A DNA stretch of 64,000 bases, taken from contig NZ_JACCDF010000012.1 in the NCBI RefSeq assembly GCF_013415105.1, positions 92,673-156,672 of the forward strand, in the 5' to 3' direction. The position numbers were made by a program, and so were the translations under genes. This DNA is from Vreelandella salicampi (lineage in GTDB: Bacteria; Pseudomonadota; Gammaproteobacteria; Pseudomonadales; Halomonadaceae). A model generated the notes under the pieces. That model was not told where the DNA came from, ran no database searches, and saw only the letters and a program-made list of their open reading frames with translations. Numbering within the stretch: the first letter of the stretch is position 1; each line of letters begins with the position of its first letter. Shown here piece after piece: positions 56,341 through 64,000 of this stretch.

Positions 56341-56808
56341 GTGCTGGATGCGATTACTCATTTCTTTCAACAAGCGCTAGCGGCGCCAGAACAGCGCGAT
56401 AACCAAACCGTAACGCTGGAGCTCGCTTCAGCGGCGTTGCTCTGCGAAGTGATGCGCGCCGACTACGATAAAAGCGATGACGAGCGCGCTGCGCTCAAAC
56501 AGATGTTAACCCGCCGTTACCGCTTAAGCGACAGCGCGGTAAGCGAGCTAATAACGCTGGCGGAAGCGGAAGTGGATGATGCCGTTGACCACTACCAGTT
56601 CGTCAGCCTGATTAAACAACATTACGGGTATGAGCAACGTTGTGAGCTGGTGGCCTTGATGTGGCAACTGGCTTGGGTAGACGGCAATATCGACCCGTTC
56701 GAAGAGCATCGCATACGGCGGTTAGCGGACCTTTTACACGTTAGGCACCGTGATTTTATTCGCAGCAAATTACAGGCAGAAGAGCACCGCAACGCCAACG
56801 ATAATTAA
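56341..56808 (+). CDS. TerB-family protein
   Basis: The 155-residue protein has a TerB-like helical domain (LLCEVMRADYDKSDDERAALKQML, LMWQLAWVDGNIDPFEEHRIRRLADLLHV in separate helices) with paired acidic D-x-x-x-D/E positions like those of tellurite-resistance TerB. The GTG start at 56341 follows AGGAG and begins the fold (VLDAITHFF); the reading frame extends upstream without a better start. Its end overlaps the convergent hydrolase by four bases. Confidence 0.75.
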   Translation: MLDAITHFFQQALAAPEQRDNQTVTLELASAALLCEVMRADYDKSDDERAALKQMLTRRYRLSDSAVSELITLAEAEVDDAVDHYQFVSLIKQHYGYEQRCELVALMWQLAWVDGNIDPFEEHRIRRLADLLHVRHRDFIRSKLQAEEHRNANDN

Positions 56809-57824
56809 TCTGCCGCCTGCACTGACGCCGCTTCTTTTCTTAGCAGGCCCATCACCAGCTGGTTCAATCGCTGCTGAAACTGGCCGCCAGGTGAAGGCGG
56901 CGTAGGGTCGGAGGTGATCGCCACGGTCATTTCCCGCTCTGGGATCACGTAAAGCGCTTGGCCGCCGTATCCTCTGCCGTAGTAAACCGGCACATCCACA
57001 AGGGTGGTGATAAACCAGCCGTAGCCGTAACCATCGCCTGTCCAGGGCGATTCGCCTCTGGGCGTCCAAGAGGCGTCTACCCAGCCCTCCGGGAATACCT
57101 GCTTGCCATCGACCATGCCCTTTTGGCGGTAAAGCTCACCAACTGCCACCAGCGCCCTCGGCGAGAGCCGCATATCGTTGCCGCCGAAGTAGATACCCTG
57201 CGGGTCTTGTGGCCACGGGGGTATCGCAATATCCAGCGGTTTGCCAAGCAGGCGCTGGGCAAGCGTATGGGTGCTTTCTCCGCTGGCCTGGGTCAGTGCT
57301 GCGGAAAGTAAGTGACTGGTGCCCGTTGAATAAAGCATTCGCCCACCGGGTTCATCGACAAAGGGGCGGGTTAGCGCATCATTGACCCAATGCTGACTGG
57401 CCACCCAAGCGCCGTAGTTGCTGCCCGACGTTCGCTCCAGGCCCGCTTGCAGGGAAAGCAGGTGCGAAATGGTAATATCGTTTACCCGTGGATCTACCCC
57501 GCTAGGCAAGTTGCCCAATAGCGCCACTAGTGGCTGCTCGGTAGAATCAATAATGCCGTTTTCAATGGCGGCGCCAGTAATCGCCGCAAGTACGGTTTTG
57601 GAAAGGGATTTGATATTAGCGGGAACGGCTGTTCCAGGGCCGCCCTGGTGAAGCTCGTGAACAATTTCCCCTTTGTGGGCGATTACCACCGTATGCACAC
57701 GATTAAGCTCAGCGGCCTGCTGATCAAGCGCTTGTAGCGCATCTGCCGATGGTTCGCTCGCGGCCGCAAACGCCGCAAAAAACGCCGTCAACGTATAGGC
57801 AAGTAGTAGGGCTTTAGCGCGCAT
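56805..57824 (-). CDS. Beta-lactamase-family serine hydrolase
   Basis: The 339-residue protein has a signal peptide (AFFAAFAAASE) and a class C beta-lactamase/esterase fold. SLSK supplies the SxxK motif (in NIKSLSKTVLAAI), YSTGTSHLL the YxN-like motif, and a C-terminal YGRGYGGQALYV the last motif. It is probably a periplasmic esterase or peptidase-like enzyme. The ATG at 57824 starts the signal peptide; any longer frame would run into the tmRNA gene. Confidence 0.85.
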   Translation of the reverse strand: MRAKALLLAYTLTAFFAAFAAASEPSADALQALDQQAAELNRVHTVVIAHKGEIVHELHQGGPGTAVPANIKSLSKTVLAAITGAAIENGIIDSTEQPLVALLGNLPSGVDPRVNDITISHLLSLQAGLERTSGSNYGAWVASQHWVNDALTRPFVDEPGGRMLYSTGTSHLLSAALTQASGESTHTLAQRLLGKPLDIAIPPWPQDPQGIYFGGNDMRLSPRALVAVGELYRQKGMVDGKQVFPEGWVDASWTPRGESPWTGDGYGYGWFITTLVDVPVYYGRGYGGQALYVIPEREMTVAITSDPTPPSPGGQFQQRLNQLVMGLLRKEAASVQAAD

Positions 57825-57873
57825 CGCAACACCTTGTATCGCTTTCGCGTTGGCAGGTATTTGGAAGGGAGAA

Positions 57874-57898
57874 AAGAAAAAAGCACCCGTAGGTGCTT
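57874..57898 (-). terminator. Rho-independent terminator of tmRNA
   Basis: Read leftward, AAGCACC-TACG-GGTGCTT is followed by a T-rich run, 17 bases past the tmRNA 3' end. Confidence 0.85.
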
Positions 57899-57914
57899 GA
57901 TTCTTCGACTTGAG

Positions 57915-58292
57915 TGGTGGAGGCGGCGGGAATTGAACCCGCGTCCGCCGGCACTCGCCCATTGGCTCTACATGCTTAGATTTCGTCTTTTGCTTTAACG
58001 CGACTGGCTCCGACGATCAGGATCCAGCAACGCGAGCCTTCTAAAGTTTAACGATTGACGAGAAGACACCGCCAACCGCGGTCCTATCATTTTTAGCTCG
58101 TATCTCCTCAGCGATGAATAGGCACATCACCTTGGAGCCGGACAAGAAGCTACCAGCTTACGCTGCTAGCGCGCCCTGAGCATAGTTTTCGTCGTTTGCG
58201 ACTATTTTTCGTGATGTTGGATTTACGAGATACATCACGCTCTCGACATGCACCGCAGGGTTTGTCACCGGCGTCGAAACCATGTCGCCCCC
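57915..58292 (-). ncRNA. ssrA: Transfer-messenger RNA (tmRNA)
   Basis: The 378-base RNA rescues stalled ribosomes. Its 5' end GGGGGCG pairs with 3' CGCCTCC (7 bp, one G-U) ahead of the encoded CCA end. A TpsiC arm (GGGTTCAATTCCC) is clear. The tag reading frame at 58158-58199 encodes ANDENYAQGALAA, starting at a GCA resume codon and ending in TAA. smpB lies 44 bases upstream in the same orientation. Confidence 0.98.
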
Positions 58293-58336
58293 TTAGTGAG
58301 ACGCGCATTCTAACGCGCCTGCAATGAATTGACCAG

Positions 58337-58831
58337 TTATGCCTTGTTTTGTTCCCGCATAATGCGGCCTTTTTGACGTTGCCAGTCGCGATCTTTTTCA
58401 GTGGCACGTTTATCGTGCAACTTTTTACCCGTTACCAAGGCTAGCTCGCACTTCACTAGGTTGCGTTTCCAGTAAAGCTTGAGCGGCACACACGTGTGTC
58501 CTTTGTCCTGCGTTTTGGAAAAGATCCTGGCAATTTCTTTTCGGTGCAACAAGAGCTTGCGTGTTCGCGTGGGGTCAGCGATTTCATGGGTGCTCGTGGT
58601 ATTGAGCGGTGTGATATGGCTCCCAAGTAGCCACGCTTCCCCATGGCGAATCAAAATATAGGTGTCGGTCAGCTGCGCTTTACCCGCGCGAAGGCTTTTG
58701 ACTTCCCAGCCAGCCAGCGAGAGACCCGCTTCGAAGGTTTCATCAATATGATACTCAAAGCGGGCCTTCTTATTTTGAGCGATGACGCTGCTGCTAGGAC
58801 CTTTTTTGGTTTTTCCTTTCTTTGTGGCCAT
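58337..58831 (-). CDS. smpB: SsrA-binding protein SmpB
   Basis: SmpB binds tmRNA and is required for trans-translation. The 164-residue protein contains [34 protein letters not shown] and the basic C-terminal tail [20 protein letters not shown]. It lies just upstream of ssrA. Confidence 0.97.
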   Translation of the reverse strand: MATKKGKTKKGPSSSVIAQNKKARFEYHIDETFEAGLSLAGWEVKSLRAGKAQLTDTYILIRHGEAWLLGSHITPLNTTSTHEIADPTRTRKLLLHRKEIARIFSKTQDKGHTCVPLKLYWKRNLVKCELALVTGKKLHDKRATEKDRDWQRQKGRIMREQNKA

Positions 58832-58952
58832 GAAACCTCGTCATTGATCTGTTGGTTGCCTCTTCGTGGAGAAGAGAGCCGTGATACTATTTTTGCGTTA
58901 AGATTAGCCCCTATGATACGCCTTGGGCACTATGAAGTCAGCGGAGAGGTCA

Positions 58953-59387
58953 ATGCCAACCGTGAATCGTTCCGCCTTGGTGCGGCACACTCCTAAGCAA
59001 ATGTTTGAACTGGTAAACGATTTCGAGTCCTATCCGGAATTTTTGCCGGGTTGTCGTCGTGCGCGGTTGATCGAGCGCGATGATGCCCATCTTATCGGTG
59101 AAATGACCTTAGGGCGCGCAGGTATCGAGCAAACCATTAAGACGCGTAACGAGTTGTATTCGCCCGAGCGAATTGAAATGTCGCTAGTCAGTGGGCCATT
59201 TAAACGCCTGAAAGGGCGTTGGTGCTTCGTACCGATGGGTGAAGATGCTTGCCAGGTCAGCTTGGAGATGGAATTTGAGTTTGCTAACCGTCTACTAAGT
59301 ATGGCGTTCGGTAAGATATTTCAACAAATCGCTGGGCAGTTGGTGGATTCGTTCACCAAGCGTGCCAATGAGTTATATGGCCGCTGA
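58953..59387 (+). CDS. ratA: RatA-like SRPBCC (Coq10-type) protein
   Basis: The 144-residue START-fold protein (VRHTPKQMFELVNDFESYPEFLPGC, GPFKRLKGRW, FEFANRLLSMAFGKIF in separate segments) matches the RatA/Coq10 family, variously linked to ubiquinone binding or ribosome association. The ATG at 58953 follows GGAGAGG; a TTG at 58923 is less likely. It overlaps rnfH. Confidence 0.88.
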   Translation: MPTVNRSALVRHTPKQMFELVNDFESYPEFLPGCRRARLIERDDAHLIGEMTLGRAGIEQTIKTRNELYSPERIEMSLVSGPFKRLKGRWCFVPMGEDACQVSLEMEFEFANRLLSMAFGKIFQQIAGQLVDSFTKRANELYGR

Positions 59388-59697
59388 AAGCCATATAAAC
59401 TCGCTGTTGGTTGAGGTGGCGTTTGCATTGCCGCAAAAACAACGCATCGTTGCCCTGACAGTGCCTGATGGAACCACGGTGCTTGAAGCGGTGGAAAAGG
59501 CAAGTTTGCCGCTACTATTCCCCGAGGTGCCACCCGAGACATTTTATCAGGCACCGCTTGGAATCTTTGGCAAAGTCATACGAGAGCCGTCTGCGCACCC
59601 ACTACGCCAAGGTGACCGTGTCGAGGTATATCGCCCGCTCGAGGTAGACCCCAAAGTGGCTCGCCTAGCGCGGGCGAAGCGCCAGGCGGAGCGCTAG
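59368..59697 (+). CDS. RnfH-family protein
   Basis: The 109-residue ubiquitin-like-fold protein (VEVAFALPQKQRIVALTVPDGTTVLEAV, IFGKVI, GDRVEVYRPLEVDPK in separate segments) matches RnfH, whose function is undefined. ATG codons at 59368 and 59377 are both possible; neither has a strong ribosome site, fitting coupling to the overlapping ratA. Confidence 0.88.
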   Translation: MSYMAAESHINSLLVEVAFALPQKQRIVALTVPDGTTVLEAVEKASLPLLFPEVPPETFYQAPLGIFGKVIREPSAHPLRQGDRVEVYRPLEVDPKVARLARAKRQAER

Positions 59698-60159
59698 TTA
59701 GGGCCGAGGCGTCGGTGCGCGCTCTGACTCAGGGGGCTGGGTTTGCGTGCTTTCACTTGGAAGCGCGTCCAGTGGGTCACCACCTTCTGTGGCAGGCCCT
59801 AAACGGGTTTCTGTGTCCAGCGGTAGATCTTCGGAAAAATCCCCTTCTTTATCAATCTCGATAAGTTGCCCTTGGCGATCAAACGTCAGCGTGACGCGCC
59901 GGGTTTCGACGCCACTGTAGGCTTTATCTAGCCGAAAAACATAGTCCCACTCGCGCGAGTCGAAGGGGGCTTCGAGTAGAGGGCGGCCCATGACATATGT
60001 GACCTGTTCTTGCGTCATGCCGGGCTTAAGCTGCTCCACCATATCTTGCGTGATGAGGTTGCCTTGCGGGATGTCGCGTTTATAAACGCCGACATAACTG
60101 CAACCGCTGATGAATGCGAGTGTGGCTGAAAACGTGATAATTCGAGTCAATTTTTGCAT
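59698..60159 (-). CDS. bamE: Outer membrane assembly lipoprotein BamE
   Basis: The 153-residue lipoprotein (lipobox ISGC, C20) has the BamE core: GNLITQDMVEQLKPGMTQEQV, VMGRPLL and WDYVFRL. BamE stabilises the BAM complex that inserts outer-membrane proteins. It is divergent from fur with about 70 bases between starts, an arrangement common in gammaproteobacteria. The Pro/Glu-rich C-terminal tail is longer than in E. coli. Confidence 0.93.
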   Translation of the reverse strand: MQKLTRIITFSATLAFISGCSYVGVYKRDIPQGNLITQDMVEQLKPGMTQEQVTYVMGRPLLEAPFDSREWDYVFRLDKAYSGVETRRVTLTFDRQGQLIEIDKEGDFSEDLPLDTETRLGPATEGGDPLDALPSESTQTQPPESERAPTPRP

Positions 60160-60231
60160 TTGCGCCTATTCTTCACTATCGTGGTTTCGGTCGATCATAC
60201 CCGACCTAACCTGTTACTGCGAAGAGCAACC

Positions 60232-60687
60232 ATGGCCGATCAGAACCATGAACTGCGTAAAGCCGGGCTCAAAGTGACCCTGCCGCGCGTTAAAATCCTG
60301 CAGATCCTCGAAAATGCCTCTGGCCAACACCATTTAAGCGCAGAAGAAGTGTATAAAACACTGATTGATGCGGGTGAAGATGTCGGCTTGGCAACGGTCT
60401 ATCGCGTGTTGACTCAGTTCGAGACAGCAGGCCTTGTGATTCGTCATAATTTTGACGGCGGGCATGCTGTATTCGAGTTGACCCAAGAAGATCATCATGA
60501 CCACATGGTCTGCCTTAATAGCGGTGAGATCATTGAATTTGTCGATGAAATGATTGAGCGTCGTCAGCAAGAGATTGCCGAAGAGCATGGCTATGAATTA
60601 GTGGATCATGCGCTAGTACTTTATGTGCGTCCTAAGGATGGCAGTCCCTCACGCGCTGATAGTCACTTGCCTAGACCCCGACGTTGA
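60232..60687 (+). CDS. fur: Ferric uptake regulator Fur
   Basis: The 151-residue repressor has the winged-helix domain (LRKAGLKVTLPRVKIL, HLSAEEVYKTL, GLATVYRVLTQF) and metal-binding residues (DHHDHMVC). The usual second Cys of the CxxC pair is Ser (CLNS), as in Fur proteins that lack the structural zinc Cys pair. The ATG at 60232 begins the conserved N-terminus. Confidence 0.96.
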   Translation: MADQNHELRKAGLKVTLPRVKILQILENASGQHHLSAEEVYKTLIDAGEDVGLATVYRVLTQFETAGLVIRHNFDGGHAVFELTQEDHHDHMVCLNSGEIIEFVDEMIERRQQEIAEEHGYELVDHALVLYVRPKDGSPSRADSHLPRPRR

Positions 60688-60708
60688 TGCGTATTCAATG
60701 AGTGATTT

Positions 60709-60733
60709 CGGCAGGCATTTAGCCTGCCGTTTT
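60709..60733 (+). terminator. Rho-independent terminator after fur
   Basis: CGGCAGGC and GCCTGCCG form an 8-bp stem with loop ATTTA, followed by TTTT, between convergent fur and ilvY. Confidence 0.88.
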
Positions 60734-60738
60734 ACTTT

Positions 60739-61632
60739 TTAGGGGCGACGCTCGCTAACTACTTCCCAAAGTGCCTGAATCCTAGGCCGCTTTAGGCGAC
60801 GATTAAGTACGCATAAGCCAACATCGTAATAGGGCAGCTCTGGCTTGACGTGGAGTATTTTGACACTCTCAGCCAATGGGCTGTTATCCAGCACAATTTT
60901 GGGTACCACGCCTACGCCAAACCCCAGACCCACCATGCTTACAATCGCCTCGTGCCCTGCCACCTGAGCATAAATGCGCGGCGTGACGCCCAATGCTTTA
61001 AACCATGTATCGGCATATTCGCGCGATAATCCCGCCTCCGACAAGATCATTGGTACCGCTTCCCACTGCTGCGCGGTTGAGCTTTCGGGGGTGTGGGGGA
61101 GCCACTCAGCTGGGTTCGTGGGGGCAATGAATACAAGCGACGAGCGTGTGAGTGATTTAAACGCCAGCGCTGGCGGCGGTGTCCGTGGGCGAGGCGTGAT
61201 GGCCATATCGTCATCACCCGATAGCACACGGTTCATGGCATTTGCGGGATCGCCGGTGTGCAGCTTGAACTCGATGCCGGGGTGTTGAAGACGGAAGTCG
61301 CTAAGCAGTTCGTATAAAAAGCTGTAGCTCGCGGTAACAGAGCAATAGATGCTGATGTCGCCGGTTAGTTGTGTCGCTTTGTCTGCCAGCGTTCGCTTGA
61401 TGGTTTCCCACTGATCTAGCGTATCCCGCGCGTAGCGCTGAAAGTGCACCCCTTGTAGCGTCAACGAAACATGTCGGTTATCGCGTTCAATAAGTGTCGT
61501 GGCGAGCTCGCTTTCTAACTGCTGAAGCGAGCGGCTAAGGGTAGAGGGGCTTATGTGGCACAGTTCGCTAGCGCGGCCAAAGTGCAGAGTGTCAGACAAA
61601 GTGATGAAGTGCTTAAGCAGCCGAAAATCCAT
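60739..61632 (-). CDS. ilvY: LysR-type regulator IlvY
   Basis: This 297-residue LysR-family activator has an N-terminal helix-turn-helix (MDFRLLKHFITLSDTLHFGRASELCHISPSTLSRSL region, cited by its start). It is divergent from ilvC, as IlvY is in E. coli, where it activates ilvC in response to acetohydroxy acids. I chose the ATG at 61632 because it begins the conserved domain. Confidence 0.9.
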   Translation of the reverse strand: MDFRLLKHFITLSDTLHFGRASELCHISPSTLSRSLQQLESELATTLIERDNRHVSLTLQGVHFQRYARDTLDQWETIKRTLADKATQLTGDISIYCSVTASYSFLYELLSDFRLQHPGIEFKLHTGDPANAMNRVLSGDDDMAITPRPRTPPPALAFKSLTRSSLVFIAPTNPAEWLPHTPESSTAQQWEAVPMILSEAGLSREYADTWFKALGVTPRIYAQVAGHEAIVSMVGLGFGVGVVPKIVLDNSPLAESVKILHVKPELPYYDVGLCVLNRRLKRPRIQALWEVVSERRP

Positions 61633-61681
61633 GAGAGTTCCATGTTTCACTATGTGCATTGTTGTGTTGCAAATATAGCGT

Positions 61682-61708
61682 TTTACGCAATAGAGGGCAT
61701 CGCGTAAA
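61682..61708. promoter_or_regulatory. Candidate IlvY operator in the ilvY-ilvC intergenic region
   Basis: TTTACGC and GCGTAAA form a 7-base inverted repeat across 13 bases, about midway between the divergent ilvY and ilvC starts. A TTGCAA palindrome lies nearby at 61667. LysR-type regulators bind such dyads. Confidence 0.45.
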
Positions 61709-61768
61709 GTGACTCAATTACTTGCGGCGAATGCTGCATGAGACAGCGCCAGTGGCTACCAACGCTGA

Positions 61769-62824
<1,056 letters not shown>

Positions 62825-62855
62825 GTGGTTAGCTCGCACTTACGTTAATCATAGC

Positions 62856-62883
62856 CTCGGGGCGCGCACTGTCGCGCCCCGAG
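62856..62883 (+). terminator. Hairpin terminator after ilvC
   Basis: CTCGGGGCGCG and CGCGCCCCGAG form a perfect 11-bp GC-rich stem 31 bases past the ilvC stop. The following T content is modest (TCATTTGT). Confidence 0.8.
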
Positions 62884-62976
62884 TCATTTGTGGTTGTTCA
62901 CCTCAATGCTGGCTGAGTGAGTCTCACCGTGTAGAATGAATAGAGATCACTGTTTATGTGACTTCATTTCAAACGG

Positions 62977-63843
62977 ATGACACTTATGACCCAGGATGCC
63001 CATGACCCAGAGCGAGCTCGTTCTCCCTCGCCGGAAGAGGAAGATTCCTCTAAACAGGTGAGTAGCGAGGACTTGGCGAGTACTTTTTTGCGCGAAACCG
63101 AAGTCATTGAAGAGTCGGTTGAGGATGGCAAAAAAATTCGTCGCAAGGGCATTTATTTACTGCCTAACCTTTTTACAACCTCGGCGCTGTTTTCAGGCTT
63201 TTTTGCAGTAGTGGCTGGGATCAACGGCGATTTTACTGCCGCGGCCGTCGCTATCTTCATTGCCATGGTGCTGGATGGTTTGGATGGCCGTGTTGCGCGA
63301 ATGACGAATACGCAAAGCGCATTCGGCGCCGAATACGACAGCCTGGCCGATATGATTTCTTTCGGCATGGCGCCCGCGTTGGTCGCCTTTACCTGGATTT
63401 TGCAGGATATCGGTAAAACCGGTTGGGTGGTGGCCTTTCTCTACGTCGCCTGTGCGGCACTGCGGTTGGCGCGTTTTAACGTCCAGATTGGTAGCGTGGA
63501 TAAAAAATGGTTTATCGGCTTGCCCAGCCCCTCCGCGGCTGCGCTAGTGGCAGCCAGCGTATGGACCTTTCATAGCTTTGACGCTGATGCCTTTGGTTTC
63601 AAGCTACTGATGCTAGTGGTTGTGGCGGCAACAGGTGTGCTGATGGTGAGTAATATTCGCTATTACAGCTTCAAAGATCTCGACTTTAAAAAGCCGGTGC
63701 CCTTTGTTGTACTGCTCGCCGTCGTATTGGGGTTCGTTATGATCTCCGTTGAGCCGTCCGTGATGCTGCTGCTGCTGTTTGGTGCCTATGTATGCTCAGG
63801 CCCTGTTTTAGCTGTTATGCGTAAAGCAAAACCGAAAAGCTGA
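62977..63843 (+). CDS. pssA: CDP-diacylglycerol-serine O-phosphatidyltransferase PssA
   Basis: PssA makes phosphatidylserine for phosphatidylethanolamine synthesis in the inner membrane. The 288-residue protein has an acidic N-terminal extension, the CDP-alcohol motif (DGLDGRVAR, then G-x3-D-x3-D in FGAEYDSLAD) and about eight membrane helices. This is the membrane-integral type, unlike E. coli PssA. ATG codons at 62977 and 62986 are both possible. Confidence 0.93.
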   Translation: MTLMTQDAHDPERARSPSPEEEDSSKQVSSEDLASTFLRETEVIEESVEDGKKIRRKGIYLLPNLFTTSALFSGFFAVVAGINGDFTAAAVAIFIAMVLDGLDGRVARMTNTQSAFGAEYDSLADMISFGMAPALVAFTWILQDIGKTGWVVAFLYVACAALRLARFNVQIGSVDKKWFIGLPSPSAAALVAASVWTFHSFDADAFGFKLLMLVVVAATGVLMVSNIRYYSFKDLDFKKPVPFVVLLAVVLGFVMISVEPSVMLLLLFGAYVCSGPVLAVMRKAKPKS

Positions 63844-63862
63844 ATTTTCTGTCACAAACCCC

Positions 63863-63891
63863 TTGCCAACCCGGCGGTGAACCCGTAGAGT
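63863..63891 (+). promoter_or_regulatory. Strong promoter, probably of an rRNA operon
   Basis: TTGCCA and TAGAGT are spaced by exactly 17 bases and followed by a GC-rich discriminator (ACGCATCCGC). The downstream sequence to the window end has no coding frame of note and reads like a stable-RNA leader. A 16S rRNA gene just past the window is the likely target. Confidence 0.6.
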
Positions 63892-64000
63892 ACGCATCCG
63901 CTGCCGGGGACGCCGAGCGTTACCAGCGGTGAATGAGGTGTAAAAACCTTGGTTTGTCAGAAGGTTAAGGGTTTGATCGCTGAGTCAGTTGGCATCGATC

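Noticed and set aside
57825..57962. A 46-residue N-terminal extension of the serine hydrolase reading into the tmRNA gene.
   Set aside because: The extension translates the tmRNA 3' end and terminator; the signal peptide starts at the ATG at 57824.

Overview
The window looks like a chromosomal segment of a halophilic gammaproteobacterium, most likely Halomonadaceae (Halomonas-like). This is inferred from the fdhXABC formate dehydrogenase cluster with DUF3305/DUF3306 partners, the bamE-fur and smpB/tmRNA/ratA/rnfH neighbourhoods, acidic GC-rich coding sequence, and the tmRNA tag ANDENYAQGALAA. No rRNA gene lies in the window to settle the genus.

Layout. 1-7.2 kb holds housekeeping and stress genes: ChaC, a two-domain CbiX-like protein, a ZipA-like protein, an old yellow enzyme, a chemoreceptor, a lytic transglycosylase lipoprotein, a PCu(A)C copper chaperone and an ABM monooxygenase. 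7.3-10.4 kb is a large PAS-GGDEF-EAL protein. 10.4-24.9 kb is a molybdenum/formate region. A leftward operon (fdhD-mobA-moeA-moaA-cobW) faces a rightward series (DUF3305, DUF3306, ferredoxin, TorD-like chaperone, fdhX, fdhA, fdhB, fdhC, DUF1244, moaB) that supplies and builds a periplasmic, cysteine-type molybdenum formate dehydrogenase.

24.9-38.1 kb is a 13.2 kb genomic island inserted exactly at the moaB/moeA junction. A perfect 20-bp direct repeat flanks it and leaves both genes intact. It carries a tightly coupled rightward operon: hsdR, a dinD-like gene, hsdS, a PD-(D/E)XK nuclease plus Ski2-type helicase pair resembling Hachiman HamA/HamB, a PrrC-like ABC-ATPase with an Arg-x3-Glu...His triad, and hsdM. 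An IS481-family element with a TCTAGG target duplication follows. The split type I restriction system with a second defence system and a candidate anticodon nuclease inside it is the most notable feature of the window.

38.1-49.1 kb holds the second moeA and then a leftward Wsp-like chemosensory operon: receptor, CheB, CheR with C-terminal extension, CheA-REC, a lone REC, an Hpt-REC-REC-GGDEF diguanylate cyclase and two CheW proteins. Its output is probably c-di-GMP rather than flagellar switching. 49.4-64 kb is mostly core genome: an unrecognised 307-residue protein, a DHH phosphoesterase, an ABC-2 exporter, YejK, ExoD, a YqhA-family protein, PpiC, a TerB-like protein, a serine hydrolase, tmRNA, SmpB, RatA, RnfH, BamE, Fur, IlvY, IlvC and PssA. 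The window ends in what looks like the strong promoter and leader of a stable-RNA (probably rRNA) operon.
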